Source: Eupeodes corollae (Eukaryota; Arthropoda; Insecta; Diptera; Syrphidae). Taken from it: DNA of 64,000 bases. Shown one piece after another: positions 58,460 to 64,000 of this stretch. The translations under genes and the position numbers were made by a program. The number at the start of each line of letters is the position of its first letter. The first letter of the stretch is position 1. The notes beneath the pieces were generated by a model that worked only from the letters and a program-made list of their open reading frames with translations, was not told the origin of the DNA and did not search any database. The stretch lies in NCBI RefSeq assembly GCF_945859685.1, contig NC_079149.1, forward strand, positions 17,271,118 through 17,335,117, given 5' to 3'.

Positions 58460-61060
58460 TTAATTTCTTTCAGCTTTAAAGAAGCTGCGTCCAATCGTAA
58501 TAAGTTTCTTGCTTTTGCTCAATTCTGACTCAGAAATTGAAAGAAAAACATAATGACATTTTTAGTTACGTGTTTTCAAAGACATTTTTAAACTCTTATT
58601 TAAATTGCAGAAACAAGAGCGTGCAACTAAGTCGTTAATTTTATAATAAAATTTCTTGGATTCAGTTGTAATCAATCGAATTTCTTCGCTGAGTGAAGTT
58701 TAAATATTTTACTACCATTTTTATTTATTTATATCATTTAATCGGTTTCACTTTTTTCATTTCCCATATCCATGAAACGCGAAGCATGCAAATATATGCC
58801 TATGGAATGAAGTTCTACAGGGTTTTCCAATAAAAAGTGCTCTTTAAAATTGTTGAAAATTCATTGTTGCAGCGTGTATCATTTCATGTCTAGTAATGTC
58901 ATAGTTTTTACTTGTCAACTGTCAAAAGTTAACAACTTCGAAAGCGCCATCTAGCAGTCGATTTTAAATTGAATCCTCTTCTTGGGAAAACCTTTTTATT
59001 ATTAAATTGAAGTTCACAAAAGATAAAAGGGCCACGCCTGCTGCAAATGATTATTATCAATGAATTATATAAGTACCCCCCACATAATGAAGATACTTAT
59101 AACGTTTTTTTTACGTCGCAGTCAAAGAATTCTGATAATGCAATACATAATTGCTGAATTTATCATTTTATTTGCGTTTAATATAACGAATGGAGTATAG
59201 ATGTTCCATATAAGCATTTTATTCATACCTTTAGCAATCTTGAAAATTATTATCTAATTGAAGTTAAAGCGAAAATTTCAAGAACACACTCCATTTCGTT
59301 TCGATTAAATTATTATTATATTATCTAATGCGGGAAAGTTTGCACTTTGTTTCGTTACAACTTTTTTTCACCTTTTAAATGGATTTCCCTATACACGCGA
59401 CGACGCGACGTGAAGACCGATGATAGGTGCAATTTTATAATTAGATAAGTGTTTTTATTTTTATCAATTAAATATAATGAGAATTTTTTGATAGATGTCT
59501 ACGAGTGTATAGACATTATGGAAATAAATTGAGCGTGAACTTGATGAATAATTTATGTATTTGCAAATTATTAATTCATATTAAGCTAGTTTCTTTCAAT
59601 CTTCAAATGAATAATAATAATCAGTTAGATGTCAGAGAATTAATGGGAAGAAATGTAAATTCTTCTTCCGAAGAATAAATGCTTTTTGACGTCTAACTGA
59701 GGGTTAAAAAATGCATTCAGTTCCTATTTTGATTTTACAATATTTAAATGTCAATGACCTAAATATGGCCGACGCACGACCCTGTCACTAATTAAGCATT
59801 TTTTTTATTAGATAACAATAATGTGTCCTTCAAAGGGGAACCCCTGTTTTATCAGTTGGTCTATATAAACAAGAAACCAAATTCTATAATCTATTGCATC
59901 AGACTGTTTGTTTTGAAAATCCATTGCAACTCTATGAATACAGATATTTACATATGTCATATATTTACAAACGCTCCTTTGGCTGTTGTCATCGTCGCCA
60001 ATTGTCATTGGTTAAATAGTGAATACGTTTTATCTTACGAAATTATTAGTATATTTAACGATAAATTTGCCATTTGATTATGAATTCCACCCATCACGAG
60101 GATGAAGGAGATAAGAAAATGATTTTGGTCACACTCATATGGACTGTTTCATAGATAACATTATTTGATATGCATAATTTAACATTGTTAACCACTTGAT
60201 ACCTGACTGCTGTGACCTTAAAGAGGATTTAAGTACTATCAATAGAATTTGATAAAGTGCGTAGTAACTTAAATCATATCGGAGCAAAATTTTTGAACGA
60301 TTTAGTAAAAGATTACAGCCATTTTCAGAAATTTACTAAGCTTAAAAGATGATTTACCAAATTTTTAAACCATGTTAACATCTTATTAACTCTTAAAAAT
60401 TTGACAGATGTCATATGGATTTGCTTAATTCATATGATATCCGTACAATGAATCTTAGAAGAGCAGTGGATGGAATGGTCCAGTAAATAGTTGGGAATTT
60501 AAATCAATAGGTCCGTTTAGCGTATTTGCTCTGTTTATTTTCACGAACTGTCACTAGACATAATATTTGGATGCTCGTTTTTTAAAAGGAGGGTTAAGAT
60601 GGAAGAGCAGCTCGACAACTATCGATGGATTTCAAAAATATCACAGCCAACTCTTGTGAACAAATGCTCGACAAAACACTAAGGCTCAACAACATCAGTA
60701 TCAATGTAAACGCAAAGCCATGCTGTTGAGCATGCTCGTCCATGTAAACCTCCCTATTAAACTGAAATAAAAGGTTCAAAATTTTGGACTCCCTTAGTAA
60801 ATCGCTAAACAATTAACAAATTGGTAACAAGTCAATTGTTAAACCTTTAGCGCTAGGTTTTCTAAAATGTTCGCCAAAGAGTTTGAAAAAAAAGAAGTTT
60901 CATTTTTAATAGAACGCTATTTAGCGAGCTGTCACTTTTGAAGCTGTCAAATGCTTAATTTGGACAGTTTATATTTCTAAGATCTCTCGGGCATCCATAT
61001 TCTTACATACTGTCAGAAATCGGTAAACTGAATTTTTATGCTTCGATTTCTCAAGAACTC
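58460..61060. other. Intergenic, no gene seen
   Basis: AT-rich. Short open frames (e.g. 59,823-60,077 and 60,812-60,594) have no recognisable domain and are probably chance. Confidence 0.5.
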
Positions 61061-61089
61061 TCTAAATCTCCTATTAGTCACGAAGATGG

Positions 61090-62215
61090 AGCTCGAGCTC
61101 GAGGTATATCCAACATTGTGGAGGAAGCTGTGGACATTTATACCACTCTGTTTAACAACGTTCTGAATAATGCATATTATCCAGCCCGTTGGAAAATAGC
61201 TGTGGTACATCCTCCCCCGAAAAAAGGAAAGGACAACTCGAGTATGGCGAATCTCCGGTCGATAGGCCCGCTGCCGAGTATCAGTAAGGTTTCCGAGGAG
61301 GTTATAAATAGAGCTCTGTCCAAGTGGACTGAAAACAAACAAATAATTCCAGATAATCAGTTCGGCCTTAAGGCGGGACATGACTGACACTATTCATGCT
61401 GCGTCTAAGATTGTACGGGTGCTTGTCTGGTTGACTTGGAGAAGACCTTCGACACCGTATGGTTAGAGGGTCTGTAAACCACTGTTGTGTATGCTTTATG
61501 ACATTCTTAATGGCAGACGCAAATCTTTGAAATAGTCTTTAACAGGGAGCGGTTAACTCGCCGATCTTATTTAGCATTTACACCACAAATCTGATAGCAA
61601 GTCTGACTCAGGCAATAGCGTACGCCGAAGACCTAATTGCGTACAGAACGGCACAAGGTTATCAACACACTTTTGCAGGGTGACTTTGACAAGTTATTGA
61701 AAGTCAACATTCAAAAATGCGAAACTATTCTGTTGAGGACTCCGCTGTATGAAGCCTCAAAGGATACGAGAAAGAACTGGAAAAATCTAGTGATCGTTGG
61801 ACCAAATCGACAGCCCCTGGCGAATAAAAGTGTAATAAAATACCTTGGCATCTGGTTGGATCACTACTTGTATTTCGACAGACATAAGTGCTGCTCCAGC
61901 AAGAGCTAGGGGAGCCTTTGGCCTGACAAAATAGTGGCAACATTCCGCCCGAAGCTTTCCTCTATTAAGACAATCGAGGGTTGATACAGGATAGGGAGGT
62001 GGTTCCGCTAATCAACCACGTCAGCCGTTAAACTGTAGATAGGTGACTCCTTTACAGTCGAGACGTATTCGCACTAAACGGTGCCAAGCGCCTTCGGTTC
62101 AGTAGGACTTTTTCCGATAGGGACCGAAGAAATAGGGTGAGGCAGGAGAACCAGTTTTGGTGGCTTCAAATTGAGAATGTCATTTAGAGTTATCTAGGGC
62201 GTTTGGTCTTGGCGG
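61090..62215 (+). mobile_element. LINE family 3, copy B
   Basis: Paralogue of 48,126-49,185. It contains the RT start (YPARWKIAVVHPPPKKGKDN, NLRSIGPLPSISKVSEEVIN at 61,180-61,320), the DNQFGLKAGHD block, a LVDLEKTFDTVWLEGL block (about 61,430), a mutated catalytic box reading YAEDLIAYRTA (about 61,620) instead of Y/F-x-D-D, then KSVIKYLGIWLDHYLYFDRH (61,830-61,890) and a short tail. The thumb region present in copy A is deleted after 61,905. Several frameshifts. Confidence 0.82.
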
Positions 62216-62224
62216 GCTAACATA

Positions 62225-63170
62225 GGTTTAAGGATTAGGATAGGGACAATCCTAAAAACTTTCTGTGCAACAGGTTTAACTTCAATAGCTCGTGGAAATA
62301 AATTCCCAGGTACTGGACGGTCTTCTTGGTTGAAAGTGACGATCCATCTGGGAGTTTCAACTTCAAGTTTCTGAATATTGTCGCTCTTTGAGATCCTCTA
62401 CAGACAACAATTGACGGCCTTCTGAAGCAAATGAGATTCGGCTTTGATGCGTTGATTTTAATACCCCATTTATGGTAAACATCAAAGAGACGGTTGATGT
62501 GTGCTTCTACTTTCTTCACGGCTATATATGGTGACATTGAGGAGCAGTAGATCAATGAATCATCGGCGTATAGAAGGTTCTCGCAGTTGACGGGGTAAGG
62601 TTGGTCAGATGTCAGGATGCTGTATAAAAACGGTCTGAGCTTCGATCCTTGGGCAACTCAAGCCCTGATGTTCTTCATTGACGATGAGCATTTCTCCAAC
62701 TGTACATAAAATTTTCTGGAAGAAAAAAAGGAAAAATAATTCTTATTAGTGCAGAAGGCATCCAACGGTGACACGATGGCTATTAAGAGCTGCGGTGACG
62801 TAGTGATGAAACTTCATGAAAGAAAGCAGCGTCGATTGTTTTTCCCGAAAACCAAACTGCATGTCAGGAATTATACTGTTTTCACAGCAGAAGTTTTTTA
62901 GTTTCCTTAATATAAGTTCCTCCAGAAGTTTGCTGATGTTGATACTGGTCTGTAGTTAGAAATGTAGGATCTCCTTTCTTGTGAATTGCCACGATCTTAG
63001 CAGTTTTCAATTTTTGGGGAAAGAAGTCGTTGTTGAGGCAGTTGTTGAAGATGATTGTCAAAAATACAAACACTGCTTGCGGGAGTCTTTTCAGGATAAA
63101 TAAGTTAAAGAAATTCATATAAGCAATAAGCACTGCATAAGGATAAGAAACTTGTCAATGCCGAAAATAT
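62225..63170 (-). mobile_element. LINE family 6 (Jockey-like) fragment
   Basis: Minus-strand RT remnant: AVFVFLTIIFNNCLNNDFFP and KLKTAKIVAIHKKGDPTF (63,075-62,970). After damaged sequence come YCSSMSPYIAVKKVEAHINR, YHKWGIKINASKPNLICFRR (62,550-62,440) and KTVQYLGIYF (about 62,310), the order expected downstream of the catalytic box. The two LINEs (families 3 and 6) meet tail to tail at about 62,220. Confidence 0.78.
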
Positions 63171-63199
63171 GTCACACTTAGATCAAGATCAAAATAAAA

Positions 63200-64000
63200 C
63201 CACCAGTTTGCCCACATACTGATTATGATGATGACCCACAGCCAAGTACTTCTTCAAAATGCCAAGAAATTAGTGTAAGAAATCGGTTATGTCTTCCAAA
63301 TTTGGCAAGAGTTTGTGATTAATACGGTATTTCAGATTGATCAGCAGCAGCAGTTGTGAGTGCAGTCTAACAGGATGTTGGCTTGGTAACCACTGCAAAT
63401 GTCGAAAACGTCATAGATAGAAGTAAAGTTCGTAGGGCCATAAAACGACAAAGAGAAGATCTCCAACCTCAAGACTGTCTTTCGAACATTGAAAGCATTT
63501 ATTTCGATGGAAGAAAAGATAGGACATTGGTTTTTGTGAAAAACGAGGCAAACGATTTTACAGAGGAACTAAAGTAATGGAACATATTTCACTAATAACG
63601 GAACCGGGTTCAAACTACCATATTCTCTAGAAAAGGCAAAACTATAGCGGATTCTATTAACTCCTTTCTTGCGGACAGAGAACTGGATTTAAGTAAACTA
63701 TCTCTTGTTGGTTGCGATGATACTGCTAGAAATACTGGTTGGAAAAGTGGGTTTATCCGGCTAATGGATGAATGAAGCTGGGGAGACCACTGCAATGGTT
63801 CATATGCCAACTACATGCAACAACAATTTAATAAATATGCCTCTGCGTCATTTATTTATTTAATTGGATGGAGCTACATTAGGACCTCAAATCTATTTAG
63901 GACACATTGGAAAGGCGCTGAAAAATTGTTGTGACCTTCCTGTTATTGAGTTTTTACCAATCCTAGGGAACCTATTTGCTTTGTCAAAAGAAATCTAAGA
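63200..64000 (+). pseudogene. Transposon-like protein remnant, family unclear
   Basis: Plus-strand frames read NVIDRSKVRRAIKRQREDLQ (63,405-63,465) and YFDGRKDRTLVFVK (63,500-63,540). After a frame change come DSINSFLADRELDLSKLSLV, GCDDTARNTGWKSGFIRLMD (63,650-63,770), RPLQWFICQLHA and LRHLFIYLIGWSYI, to the window edge. The V-G-C-D-x-T...N-T-G-W-K and PLQWxxCxLHA pattern matches an uncharacterised protein family I associate with repeated, transposon-like insect sequences. Frameshifted and cut by the window end. Confidence 0.45.

Noticed and set aside
60594..60812. 72-aa minus-strand frame with a hydrophobic segment
   Set aside because: No splice context, homologous motif or neighbour supports a gene. 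Likely chance.
1..64000. Search for CRISPR arrays, prokaryotic operons, rRNA or tRNA genes
   Set aside because: No regular short spaced repeats, Shine-Dalgarno-led gene strings or recognisable tRNA/rRNA cores were seen. The window is eukaryotic.

Overview
This window looks like chromosomal DNA of a higher fly (Diptera). It is AT-rich, introns are short (55-79 bp apart from one repeat-filled 1.5 kb intron), and the two host genes I can support are fly-like: an intact Gadd45 orthologue and an intact seven-exon insect odorant receptor (7tm_6) gene. The species cannot be read from the sequence. The repeat load and long intergenic distances argue against a compact Drosophila genome and would fit a tephritid or another large-genome fly.

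Layout. 0.65-3.2 kb: LINE family 1 (RTE-like, endonuclease plus reverse transcriptase, TAAG-repeat tail), copy A. 5.1-8.5 kb: a mariner whose candidate ends bracket another repeat and LINE family 1 copy B, which has a clean 16-bp target duplication. 11.3-13.6 kb: a decayed pogo/Tigger transposon. 14-15.4 kb: a repeat element with diverged monomers of about 170 bp. 16.6-17.3 kb: a non-autonomous hAT element. 19.2-23.3 kb: a CR1/Jockey-like LINE (family 2) with LINE family 1 copy C inside it. 24.7-26.4 kb: Gadd45 with a TATA promoter, in the quietest part of the window. 27.0-27.8 kb: a threefold tandem repeat. 28.3-31.7 kb: a TIR element split by another LINE. 34.1-34.6 kb: a second copy of that TIR element. 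38.9-41 kb: an RNase H-bearing LINE. 42.8-44.9 kb: LINE family 2, second copy. 45.4-48.1 kb: a mariner split by a piggyBac-like element. 48.1-49.2 kb: LINE family 3. 51.25-53.5 kb: LINE family 1 copy D. 54.7-57.8 kb: the odorant receptor gene (minus strand). 61-64 kb: further LINE remnants and an unidentified transposon-like protein fragment.

Four copies of one PIF/Harbinger-like MITE (11.6, 43.6, 56.4 and 58.1 kb) run through the window. All have 3-bp T-A/T-A target duplications, and one is proven by an empty paralogous site inside the window.

The host genes show no operon or pathway link. The main biology is transposon turnover. Several copies allow exact reconstruction of events: target duplications, nested insertions, shared deletions, and a likely 5' inversion. 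The most unusual pattern is the repeated loss of the reverse-transcriptase catalytic Asp-Asp box in unrelated LINEs, including one identical 24-nt deletion shared by two copies. That shared deletion suggests a catalytically dead sublineage copied in trans. I found no CRISPR, rRNA, tRNA or viral gene. All transposon proteins here appear broken.
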